64,000 nucleotides of DNA from Planctomycetota bacterium. GTDB lineage: Bacteria; Planctomycetota; Phycisphaerae; Sedimentisphaerales; Anaerobacaceae. The stretch spans positions 35,164-99,163 of the forward strand of contig VRUK01000003.1 of NCBI GenBank assembly GCA_019456195.1, in the 5' to 3' direction. The notes below the pieces were generated by a model that was given only the letters and a program-made list of their open reading frames with translations, was not told the origin of the DNA and did no database searches. The position numbers and the translations under genes are program-made. Below are positions 56,429-64,000 of the stretch, piece by piece (position 1 is the first letter of the stretch; each line of letters begins with the position of its first letter).

Positions 56429-56539
56429 GCCCGAAAAGGCAAGCCAGACGCCAAGTCTCAGGGAGTAAATACACAAACACCGGAAACACAAGGATTTATG
56501 GCGTACATAATCCGACTATCCCTCAGATTATGGCTAAAA
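56429..56539 (+). repeat. 111-bp direct repeat, right copy
   Basis: Ungapped match to 49523-49633, same orientation (91 of 111 bases). It lies between the remnant gene and the short ORF upstream of the IetAS pair. The sequence on either side of the two copies is not similar. Confidence 0.85.
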
Positions 56540-56693
56540 ACAGGAAAAAATACTGCTACGTCTGTCTTCTGTTCTTTGTCATCTGTGGCAAAAATAAACA
56601 CAGAAAACTTTATGACAAACAGATTAAATATGCTAATCTAAAATTTATTGATGTCGATCGAGCCGGTTTTCAAGCATCTATTTGGAGAACCCT

Positions 56694-56843
56694 ATGCGAG
56701 ATAAGAAAGAACGCTGGCATGCCGTGATACGAGATTTCACGAGTGTTGAGCAAGCATTGGGAACATTTGATACTGGCAGTAGAAAGCTTTTTTTAAACAG
56801 ACTGTATTATCAACGTTCGATAGAAAACCATGATTCCAAGTGA
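56694..56843 (+). CDS. 49-aa protein upstream of the IetAS pair
   Basis: ATG at 56694 with GGAGA at 56684-56688 (5-nt spacing) opens 49 codons: MRDKKERWHAVIRDFTSV, then EQALGTFDTGSRKLFLNRLYY and a stop at 56841-56843. It ends 27 bp before the ATPase start, so it probably belongs to the same transcript. The helical, charged sequence looks protein-like. No family recognised; it is too short for default gene callers. Confidence 0.55.
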   Translation: MRDKKERWHAVIRDFTSVEQALGTFDTGSRKLFLNRLYYQRSIENHDSK

Positions 56844-56869
56844 CAACAAAATGAGAAAGGCGATTGTGG

Positions 56870-57973
56870 ATGAGTACAACAGGTGAATTGGTACGCAATC
56901 TAATACAAGCCTTCATGGCTGGTGATAGTAATTCCTTCCGATCGGCCGCTGAGAAGTATGTTGCCGAGGAACGCCGAAAGAACCATCATATTCTGGCACG
57001 CGACATTGAAAAACTGCTCTTGAACGGCGCTTCGACAACTGCTTCGACCAAAACGTTCTCTCTTATTGGCACAAGTGTTACCGATCTGCCCCGAGATAAA
57101 GAACGTGGTATTGTCTTAGTCGAAGTCATGGAGCCCAAGCGAACGCTCGAATCTCTGGTTCTGGCACAGAATATCCAACACACTCTCGATACCATTATCC
57201 AAGAGAACCGAAAAGCAGATATTTTGCGATCTTATGGGCTAAGACCAGCCTCCAAGATATTGTTTTGCGGTCCGCCTGGGTGTGGAAAGACCATTGCGGC
57301 GGAAGCCGTGGCCCAAGCGCTCTACCTGCCGCTTGTTCTGGTCCGATTCGATGCGATTGTATCTTCCTATCTCGGAGAAACCGCCGCCAATCTACGCAAA
57401 GTCTTCGACTTCGTCCGGACTCGCCCTATGGTGGCGCTCTTCGATGAATTTGACGCTATAGGGAAAAGTCGCACTGCCGAAGAAGAGCATGGCGAACTCA
57501 AGCGCGTGGTCAATTCATTTCTTCAAATGCTGGACGGATTTCGAGGTGAGACGCTGATTATTGCGGCGACAAACCATCAGGGCTTGCTTGATTCGGCGTT
57601 ATGGCGACGATTCGACGAAATTGTATTTTTTGATAGACCAGATTCCGAAGCAATTCGTGAAGTATTACTACGAAATATGAAGCAGTTGGGATTAGAGCAC
57701 GGAATCGATCTTAAGTCGCTTTCACGCGATCTATCAGGAATGTCTCATGCGGATGTCGAACGCGTGGCACTAGATGCAGTTAAAACATCAGTCTTAGCGG
57801 ACAAGCATCCCATCGACACTAAGACGCTGAAAGCAAGCGCACGAAATCAGAAAAGGCGTGTAACTCTCACAAATAATATGACTTCCAAACCCGAAACAAA
57901 AGCTTCTCAACTCCCAACGACGAACGAGGGAGAAACATCCATTGCAGAAAATAAGGAGGAATGCAATGCCTAA
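56870..57973 (+). CDS. ietA: AAA ATPase of an IetAS-type antiphage system
   Basis: A 367-aa AAA ATPase: Walker A FCGPPGCGKTIAAEA (about 133-147), Walker B VALFDEFDAIG (about 188-198), then AATNHQGLLDSALWRRFDEI with the arginine-finger context. The helical N-terminus (about 1-90) has no recognised domain. It is followed by a subtilisin-like protease gene with an 8-nt overlap, the pattern of IetAS (ATPase plus S8 peptidase). TTG at 56864 is also possible; ATG at 56870 with AGAAAGG 9 nt upstream is preferred. The C-terminal tail is Thr/Ser-rich. Confidence 0.82.
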   Translation: MSTTGELVRNLIQAFMAGDSNSFRSAAEKYVAEERRKNHHILARDIEKLLLNGASTTASTKTFSLIGTSVTDLPRDKERGIVLVEVMEPKRTLESLVLAQNIQHTLDTIIQENRKADILRSYGLRPASKILFCGPPGCGKTIAAEAVAQALYLPLVLVRFDAIVSSYLGETAANLRKVFDFVRTRPMVALFDEFDAIGKSRTAEEEHGELKRVVNSFLQMLDGFRGETLIIAATNHQGLLDSALWRRFDEIVFFDRPDSEAIREVLLRNMKQLGLEHGIDLKSLSRDLSGMSHADVERVALDAVKTSVLADKHPIDTKTLKASARNQKRRVTLTNNMTSKPETKASQLPTTNEGETSIAENKEECNA

Positions 57974-60476
57974 TAGCCATTCGGAACAAGCATACCCCCA
58001 TCTTCCACTTCTGCGTGAAGAACGGAGTGCCGAACGGCGTAAAAAACCTAGCTGGGGGGGAAATCGCCCTGCCCGTGGCGGCCGCTCGGTCTTTTCTCCT
58101 AAATTGGAATCCGCGGTACAAAGACTTATTACTGAATGCCAATCTAGACCAGCGCCATTCCGTGGTATCCAACCCCATCTTGTCTTTCGTATTCCTTATG
58201 CCGAAGGTGTAAGCGCAGAACAATTGATTGAAAAACTTCAACAACAAACGGGTTTGGAGATTGTAAGTGTCGAACCAGACGGTGCTGTTGTTGCTTTCCG
58301 AACCGATGTTAATCTGCAAGAGTTCAATAGTGCTGTTGATACCTACAAGAATGGCCCGAGAGAAGGTATCAACCCTAGAACAGGCAAACCGTATGCATCA
58401 ACTGTCGCGGATTTTCTCGAATGCATTGAACCTGAAGGAATGCGTCTCTGGAGCAAGAAAGACCGAATCGGGACAAGGTTGCAGGAAGTGATCGGGTTGT
58501 CTGGCGACAGTATCGCTATGACGGAGCGTTACGTAGTCGAAGTCGAGCTCTGGCATCCTGGTGGTGCCGATCGCGCGAACAGCTTCCTTGACGAGGTCAA
58601 GAGTTTGGTTGACACGGATCGCCGTGAGGGTGAAAGAGTTCTGGATACATTCAAGGGAGAGTTCATTATATTGGTCAAAATTGCCGTACTGGGCGATAAA
58701 CTCAAACGTCTCATCGAAATGGATGTTGTCGCCGAAGCCGATTTACCTCCCCGACCAGATTTCGATCCTCTTCAAGCCTCCGATGTCACGGCTCGTGATT
58801 TCCCTACGCCCCCACGTCCACCGCAAGATGGGCCTCGTCTTTGCGTTATCGACAGTGGCATCACTTCCAACCATCCTCTTTTAGCTAATAATGTGGGACA
58901 TGAAGAAGCAATTCTGACTCAAGATCCGTCACCAGCCGACGCACACGGCCATGGAACAATGGTTGCCGGTCTTGCTGTTTTCGGTGATGTTCGAGCATGC
59001 TACGAAGCCAGAAATTTTACCTCTCCCATTACACTCTTCAGCGCACGAGTGTTAAATGACCGCAACGAATTCGATGAAGAGAAACTAATTATTAACCAAA
59101 TGCGTGAAGCAATTGAGGCTTTCGTTCAGCCACCCTACAATTGCCGTGTTTTTAATATTTCGATCGGAAGTGGAATGCCCGTTATAGATTCACCCCGGCC
59201 ACGTCAAGCGCTTTGGGCTGAGGAACTGGATATTCTAGCGCGAAAACTTAAGGTCGTTCTCATCGTTTCAGCAGGGAATCATAAAGAGGCAGAAGCCGTT
59301 AATGCTACTGATGCCGAGACCGTGCTGCAATCCTATCCCGGCTTGCTATTCAATGCTCAGACTGGCATTTGTGATCCTGCGAGCTCCGCCATAGCCGTGA
59401 CGGTTGGGGCTCTTGCACAACACAATATTCCAGCTCAGGTTAGAGGTGTTAGCGCCAATGACATCATTCGACCACTCGCCGCTGTAGATGAACCGGCCCC
59501 AATGACACGAATAGGGCCAGGTATCAACGGTGCTATAAAGCCAGAGTTGGTTCATTATGGTGGCAATCTCGTTTTTCGAGGATTTGGCAGCGTCATAAGA
59601 AGAGTGGGCTATGAGCCTGGAACAGCGGCTATGTCATTCTCACATCAACCGACGCAAGAGTTATTCTCCTATGATTGTGGAACAAGTTTTGCCGCGCCAA
59701 GAATAGCTCATTTGGCTGCTTTGGTCGAACACCGTTTACGGACCGATCTTAATGAAGTCCCTTCATCAAATCTGATCCGTGCAGTGTTGGCTGGAACAGC
59801 GGAAATTCCTGAAGCTGCCGTAACTCGCCTTACCAACTCCAACGGTGACCATGCCCCAATCAAAGTATGCGGTTACGGTTTTCCATCAGAAAGCGACGCA
59901 CTACGCTCGCGGGATCGCCGCGTAACGATGGTTTATCAAGGTTCCATTAAGATCGACCACTTCGATGTGTTCGCTGTACCAATTCCGGATGAGTTCCGTT
60001 ATGCGAGGGGGATACGCAAAATCATTGTCTCTCTTGCATACGATCCGCCCGTCAGACGCCGCAGATTGGATTACCTTGGAGTAGAAATGGACATTTTCTT
60101 AATACGAGGTAAGGCCATCGATGAAATACACGAAGCCTTCAGGAAGCTTCAACCGAACGAAGATGCAGAAGAGGCTATCACAGGGGCGGCTAGAATGGAT
60201 CTTAAACCAACGGCATCGTCACGCAATGGCGGCTACAGTAGGAAAAAGAGTACACTTCAACGGTGTGAATGCGTGATGAAACGGCCCGAAAGATCGGACG
60301 TTGATTATGGCAATGAATACCACCTTGTTGTCCGATGCGAGCGAAAATGGGCTCCAACTGAAATCGAGACACAGGACTTCGCACTATCAGTAACACTCTG
60401 CGCCGATGATCCAGATCTCTACAATCAGGTTGCTCTCCGAATCCGTCAACGTGTCCGTGCGAGAAGATCAACCTAA
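57966..60476 (+). CDS. ietS: Subtilisin-like (S8) protease of an IetAS-type antiphage system
   Basis: An 836-aa protease from ATG 57966, which has AAGGAGG 6 nt upstream. The catalytic triad is Asp in LCVIDSGI (about 296), His in HGHGTMVAGL (about 329), Ser in YDCGTSFAAP (about 574). A 290-residue N-terminal extension (basic start, then a helical part) precedes the protease, and 250 further residues of beta character follow it. No signal peptide is seen, so it is cytosolic. It overlaps ietA by 8 nt. The defence role is by similarity to the known ATPase plus S8 peptidase pair; the trigger is unknown. Confidence 0.85.
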   Translation: MPNSHSEQAYPHLPLLREERSAERRKKPSWGGNRPARGGRSVFSPKLESAVQRLITECQSRPAPFRGIQPHLVFRIPYAEGVSAEQLIEKLQQQTGLEIVSVEPDGAVVAFRTDVNLQEFNSAVDTYKNGPREGINPRTGKPYASTVADFLECIEPEGMRLWSKKDRIGTRLQEVIGLSGDSIAMTERYVVEVELWHPGGADRANSFLDEVKSLVDTDRREGERVLDTFKGEFIILVKIAVLGDKLKRLIEMDVVAEADLPPRPDFDPLQASDVTARDFPTPPRPPQDGPRLCVIDSGITSNHPLLANNVGHEEAILTQDPSPADAHGHGTMVAGLAVFGDVRACYEARNFTSPITLFSARVLNDRNEFDEEKLIINQMREAIEAFVQPPYNCRVFNISIGSGMPVIDSPRPRQALWAEELDILARKLKVVLIVSAGNHKEAEAVNATDAETVLQSYPGLLFNAQTGICDPASSAIAVTVGALAQHNIPAQVRGVSANDIIRPLAAVDEPAPMTRIGPGINGAIKPELVHYGGNLVFRGFGSVIRRVGYEPGTAAMSFSHQPTQELFSYDCGTSFAAPRIAHLAALVEHRLRTDLNEVPSSNLIRAVLAGTAEIPEAAVTRLTNSNGDHAPIKVCGYGFPSESDALRSRDRRVTMVYQGSIKIDHFDVFAVPIPDEFRYARGIRKIIVSLAYDPPVRRRRLDYLGVEMDIFLIRGKAIDEIHEAFRKLQPNEDAEEAITGAARMDLKPTASSRNGGYSRKKSTLQRCECVMKRPERSDVDYGNEYHLVVRCERKWAPTEIETQDFALSVTLCADDPDLYNQVALRIRQRVRARRST

Positions 60477-60850
60477 AACACTGACCACGCACAGCCACAT
60501 GTTAATGACTAATGTCACTTTATCGGCAGTCTTTTTTGACCAAGCCCGGCCCAATAGGGATCGCTGACGATCGCCTGCAGGATCATCCGCGGGCCGCTCA
60601 TCATCAACGCCCATCCCCGCAATTCCTCGAAGCCAACCCAACCGAAGACAATTTACCCGATCCGATAGCTTTCCCTACACCAATACAGAATACAAAGACT
60701 GTTTCGGGCTTAGGTGCTCTTTCAGGCTGTCAACTGGTGAGCGTCCCTTGTCTACGGATGCCCGTAATCGTCATATTTGCCTTGAAATCCGCTTGCTAAT
60801 TGGTATTATCTGGGCATATTTGTTGCTTATTAAACGTAGGGGAATAGCGA
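60477..60850. other. Region without a supported gene
   Basis: No credible gene. Short frames exist on both strands (for example a - strand reading SGPRMILQAIVSDPYW), possibly eroded coding sequence, but none has a start with a ribosome binding site. Confidence 0.45.
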
Positions 60851-60976
60851 ATGGTGGTAATCGGTAAGGGCCTTACTCAGCACTTAAAGGAGCATAGTGC
60901 CTCGCCAGCCCGCTTTGGTTTATCGGCCCTGATTTGGCTGAGGGCGAGAGAGTTGGGGTTTAATCTTGATAGTTGA
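60851..60976 (+). CDS. 41-aa short ORF, uncertain
   Basis: ATG at 60851 opens 41 codons (VVIGKGLTQHLKEHSASPAR, FGLSALIWLRARELGFNLDS) with a stop at 60974-60976. It reads like a real small helical protein, but no clear ribosome binding site precedes it and no family is known. It is 75 bp upstream of the helicase gene. Confidence 0.35.
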   Translation: MVVIGKGLTQHLKEHSASPARFGLSALIWLRARELGFNLDS

Positions 60977-61050
60977 CATGCTATTGGGGAAGATTTATAG
61001 TTAATTTGGCAGAAACTTAAGGCCGGAATCGGCTTTTGAAAGGATAAATA

Positions 61051-63561
61051 ATGGTTGATTTCAAAAAACATGTTAATCGGAAAATAAATAGAGATTTCAC
61101 AAACTTGGTCTCGTTTTTTGATTCACTGGATAGGCAAACTTCTCATATTGAGTTGAGAACTGTTCAGCAAGATGCCCTTCGGATTTTATCTGAACGAAGA
61201 TTGGAACGAGACCTTATTCTTAAAATAAGCACTGGTACAGGTAAAACCGCGGTAGGATTGCTGTATTTGTGGTCCTTTATGGAAGAAAAACATCTGCCTG
61301 CAGTGTATCTGTGTCCAACTAAACAACTTCGTGAACAAGTCCATGCAGAAGCTGAGAAGTTAGGTTTGAAGTCGGTTATATATCCCGCCAACCAACCTCA
61401 TCCTGATGTGGAAGGTATCCGCGGGAAAGCAATTATCATTTGCACTTATGACAAATTATTCAATGCAAAAACAACTTTTGATAGATCTGATGTTATGCTT
61501 CGTCCTTACGCTATTGTACTTGATGATGCTCATGCAGGTGTCGAAGAAATCAGGGACTGTTTCACTCTCTGCATGTCTGGGACCAACGTACACAGGCAAC
61601 TTGTTAAAATATTTGATGTTCCTTGTGCCAAATACAAGTCAGCAGTGTGGAATGACATTAGGAGTGAAGATCCAAACCAGATGATGGAGATCCCTTACTG
61701 GATTTGGAAACCCCTATTACCAGAAATTGGTCAGATTATTGGTAGTCAGGCCAAAGATAATAAGCTGAAATTTGTAATACCGCATATTCGGGACATTTTA
61801 CGACGATGCCGATGTGTGGTCTCAGGCGCAGCAGTTGAGATAATCCCCGATATATTGCCCGTTTATAAGAGTCCGGCATACGATAAGGCAAAGCATCGGC
61901 TCTTCATGTCTGCCACATTGGCTGATGATTCTGTATTGGTTAGAGAACTTGGCTGTGACATCTCAGCCGCCGAAAAGCCTATAACGCCTGCTAATGATAG
62001 AGGGATGGGAGAACGTATGATACTGGCTCCTTCGCTAGTGGACGGCAAGTTGGATCGTAAATGGGTAATGTCTTTGTGTGGCAGACTATCGAAAAAACTT
62101 AATGTCGTTGTCCTGTCTCCAAGTGAGCCAAAAGCTCGTGAATGGGAAAGCGTTGGTGCTAAAATCTGCTCAGGTGACGAAGTTAAAGAAGCAGTGGAGG
62201 GTTTGAAAGACACATCCGGCACATCTAGCTTTGTGGTTTTTAAGCAGCGATACGATGGTATTGATCTTCCTGATAAGTCATGTAGAGTTCTCGTTATAGA
62301 TGGCATGCCTATCGGTGAGGGAATCCTCGACCGACTCGACAGTAGCACGAGTGGATTCGCTGGAGGCACACGCAACAGATTGATTTATCGCATAGAACAA
62401 GGAATGGGAAGGGCTGTGCGCTCGCATGCCGATTACGCTGTCATTTTACTTGCAGGTAATGAACTGGCTCACTTTATCGCAAAGCATGATGTGTTGTCAG
62501 CAATGAATCCGGATACTCGGGCTCAGCTAGAATTAGCAATAGATCTCTCAAAAATGGCGACGGAGGATGGGGGGGCTGATCCTAAAACAGCAGTGATAGA
62601 TATGATAAAGAAGTGCTTGAACAGAGATGATGGGTGGAAGCAGTTCTACAATGAGACGGTAAGAAAAAGTTCTATAGCTGCATCTGGAACAACAGACCCT
62701 AATCGTCTTATGTTGGCGAATGCTGAAAGATGTGCGTTTGAATTAGCGATAAGTAATAATCTGCTCGGTACAGTTAAACTCCTACAAGATGCGATTGACA
62801 AATATGTCTCTGATGATCCAGCCACTAAAGGCTGGTATTTGCAGAGAGTTGCGAATTACCTATATGATGTTGATCCTGGACAAGCATTAGAAGCTCAAGG
62901 GGCTGCTCACAGAGATAACAAATCGATGTATTGTCCTCCGGGCGGTATTATCAAGCGACCTTCAAAAGTGGAAGAATCAGATGCGCAAGCTATCGTTAGT
63001 AAATGGTACCGACAATTTCAAAATCCAAATGGCGCAATTGCTGCAATTAATGAACTTAAAGCAAAATTATCCTTTGAATTGTCTCATTCGGTTGTCGAAC
63101 AAGCCTTGTGTGACCTTGCTCCCCTTTTAGGGGCACAAGGCTCGCGACCTGAGAAAAAGGGTGGTCCCGATGATCTATGGTTATGGCCGAGCCTATCCTT
63201 GGTAATAGAAGTAAAATCCGAGAACCAGAAATCTCTGCATAAAAAGGATGCAGGCCAACTGTCTTCCAGCATGAATTGGTTCAAGGAAAATTTTCATGCA
63301 CGTAAGAATCCCGTGCCGATTATTGTATCTAAGACTACTCTCTGTGATAGGGATGCATACTTCCCCGCTAATACGAGAATCATTACATCGGCCAAAATCA
63401 ATGAGCTACTAGAAAAGGTCGAGCAGTTCTACCGCAAGATGATTGCCGAACCTCTAATATATTCAACTGCGAAATCAATCCTGAAATCACAACAAGACTT
63501 TTTACTTTTGCCCGAGCAGTTTTGTGGGAACTTTACAGAAAAGCCGCAGAAATTGAAATAA
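61051..63561 (+). CDS. DEAD/DEAH-type helicase with a nuclease-like C-terminus
   Basis: An 836-aa protein. Helicase motifs: Q-like LRTVQQDALRIL, Walker A KISTGTGKTAVG (58-69), AVYLCPTKQLREQV, DDAH (158-161), and SAT in FMSATLADD. The second RecA part has RIEQGMGRAVRS with the arginine finger. The C-terminal region (about 705-780) has LVIEVKSENQ, the D/E-x-K pattern of a PD-(D/E)xK nuclease, then DAGQLSSSMNWFKENF. It is therefore likely a helicase-nuclease of a defence or restriction type, acting alone. AAAGGA is 6 nt upstream of the ATG. No neighbouring methylase is visible. Confidence 0.8.
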   Translation: MVDFKKHVNRKINRDFTNLVSFFDSLDRQTSHIELRTVQQDALRILSERRLERDLILKISTGTGKTAVGLLYLWSFMEEKHLPAVYLCPTKQLREQVHAEAEKLGLKSVIYPANQPHPDVEGIRGKAIIICTYDKLFNAKTTFDRSDVMLRPYAIVLDDAHAGVEEIRDCFTLCMSGTNVHRQLVKIFDVPCAKYKSAVWNDIRSEDPNQMMEIPYWIWKPLLPEIGQIIGSQAKDNKLKFVIPHIRDILRRCRCVVSGAAVEIIPDILPVYKSPAYDKAKHRLFMSATLADDSVLVRELGCDISAAEKPITPANDRGMGERMILAPSLVDGKLDRKWVMSLCGRLSKKLNVVVLSPSEPKAREWESVGAKICSGDEVKEAVEGLKDTSGTSSFVVFKQRYDGIDLPDKSCRVLVIDGMPIGEGILDRLDSSTSGFAGGTRNRLIYRIEQGMGRAVRSHADYAVILLAGNELAHFIAKHDVLSAMNPDTRAQLELAIDLSKMATEDGGADPKTAVIDMIKKCLNRDDGWKQFYNETVRKSSIAASGTTDPNRLMLANAERCAFELAISNNLLGTVKLLQDAIDKYVSDDPATKGWYLQRVANYLYDVDPGQALEAQGAAHRDNKSMYCPPGGIIKRPSKVEESDAQAIVSKWYRQFQNPNGAIAAINELKAKLSFELSHSVVEQALCDLAPLLGAQGSRPEKKGGPDDLWLWPSLSLVIEVKSENQKSLHKKDAGQLSSSMNWFKENFHARKNPVPIIVSKTTLCDRDAYFPANTRIITSAKINELLEKVEQFYRKMIAEPLIYSTAKSILKSQQDFLLLPEQFCGNFTEKPQKLK

Positions 63562-64000
63562 GTGAGACATACATAACCAGCGTAATCTATGTCAAAGATA
63601 GTTGTTAGTCTTTAGTCTAATGTTTCTGGTCTTTGTTTTTTTTCAATTGCCCACAGGGCAAGCTGGCGAGGCACCCAAAATTTCCCAATCCGTCAAGACC
63701 AAAAAATCCGCCCCCCGGCGGCTCCTCCAACTAACGACCAGCGAACAAATCAAAACTCCGCCCTCGGCGGTTTGCCAATAAAATAAAATTAACTAGAGTA
63801 ACGTTGAGAATGAAGCAAATTATTTCCCTTTCTGTTGAGGAAATTATCGGATAAAATAAAGTCAACAATTAAATATTGAAGTTCACTGAACTTTCGGCGT
63901 TCCAGTCAAAATCGCCAGTTTTGAAACACAGAAACGTAAAAGATCAGTGCCCCGATATGGGGCACTGCTTGCGTGTTCTGTGTAGGCTCTGGCGAGCCTA
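63562..64000. other. Window end: no gene, several GC-rich hairpins
   Basis: No gene is supported. Two small inverted repeats (CCGCC...GGCGG at about 63708 and 63762) occur, and a perfect 9-bp hairpin CAGTGCCCC / GGGGCACTG with a 5-nt loop lies at 63945-63967. The latter is terminator-like but without a T-run. It could be the end of the helicase transcript or the start of the next region. Confidence 0.5.

Noticed and set aside
56282..56727. Two + strand ORFs (119 and 122 codons)
   Set aside because: They run through the right 111-bp repeat in two different frames and a gene remnant. The translations are not protein-like.
1..64000. CRISPR arrays
   Set aside because: No run of regularly spaced identical repeats with unique spacers was found; the repeats present are few and of other kinds.

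Overview
The window looks like a chromosomal segment of a planctomycete, most likely a Phycisphaerae/Sedimentisphaerales-type bacterium. This is inferred from gene content: Tat-exported lipoprotein sulfatases, paired Tat-exported Gfo/Idh oxidoreductases next to a two-domain DUF1080 protein, a DUF4838 protein, a GH106-like giant glycosidase and a type-II-secretion-type pseudopilin. No rRNA is present, so the assignment is not proven.

Layout. 0-7 kb: a polysaccharide-degradation cluster on the + strand (tail of a secreted protein, two sulfatases, a GNAT acetyltransferase, a GH106-like enzyme). 7-12 kb: housekeeping genes (hisF/hisH, glmS, a pseudopilin, dapB). 12-14 kb: an overlapping ATPase plus TOPRIM-like pair that resembles a two-gene defence module. 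14-15 kb: a non-coding repeat block. 15-19 kb: two Gfo/Idh oxidoreductases and a DUF1080 protein. 19-33 kb: tRNA-His, a secreted phosphatase, a decayed gene, ppdK, a small membrane protein, a DUF4838 protein, a TcmP/DUF5131 pair, a secreted amidohydrolase and clpB. 32.6-41.5 kb: an envelope cluster on the - strand. It holds a small lipoprotein, a secretin carrying eight N-terminal beta-sandwich-type repeats, a large secreted protein, two paralogous Cys-rich exported proteins with look-alike structured leaders and terminators, and one more exported protein.

From 42.6 kb the DNA changes character. tRNA-Arg(TCT) with a strong terminator is followed by a tyrosine integrase (frameshifted) and a tightly packed - strand set of phage/satellite-type genes up to 49.2 kb: HTH regulator, recombinase-like protein, replication-type protein, primase-like TOPRIM protein, DUF3102-like protein, excisionase-like HTH and coiled-coil protein. 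This is an integrated element using the tRNA gene. Next comes a 6.8-kb insert bounded by a 111-bp direct repeat (about 80% identical). It contains three - strand genes whose stop codons run straight into GTTRRRY/RYYYAAC core sites, at least two of them inside attC-like imperfect palindromes. That makes it a small integron-type cassette array without a visible integron integrase. The cassettes encode a nuclease-like protein, a HEPN protein and an unknown. A 1054-aa metallophosphoesterase fused to a large region with a degenerate P-loop-like segment follows.

The right end holds an IetAS-type antiphage pair (AAA ATPase plus subtilisin-like protease) preceded by an unreported-looking 49-codon ORF, and an 836-aa helicase with a nuclease-like C-terminus. 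Taken together 42.6-64 kb reads as a mobile defence island. The best candidates for something undescribed are the metallophosphoesterase fusion, the cassette array with its HEPN and nuclease-like proteins, and the secretin-repeat envelope cluster with its duplicated RNA leaders.
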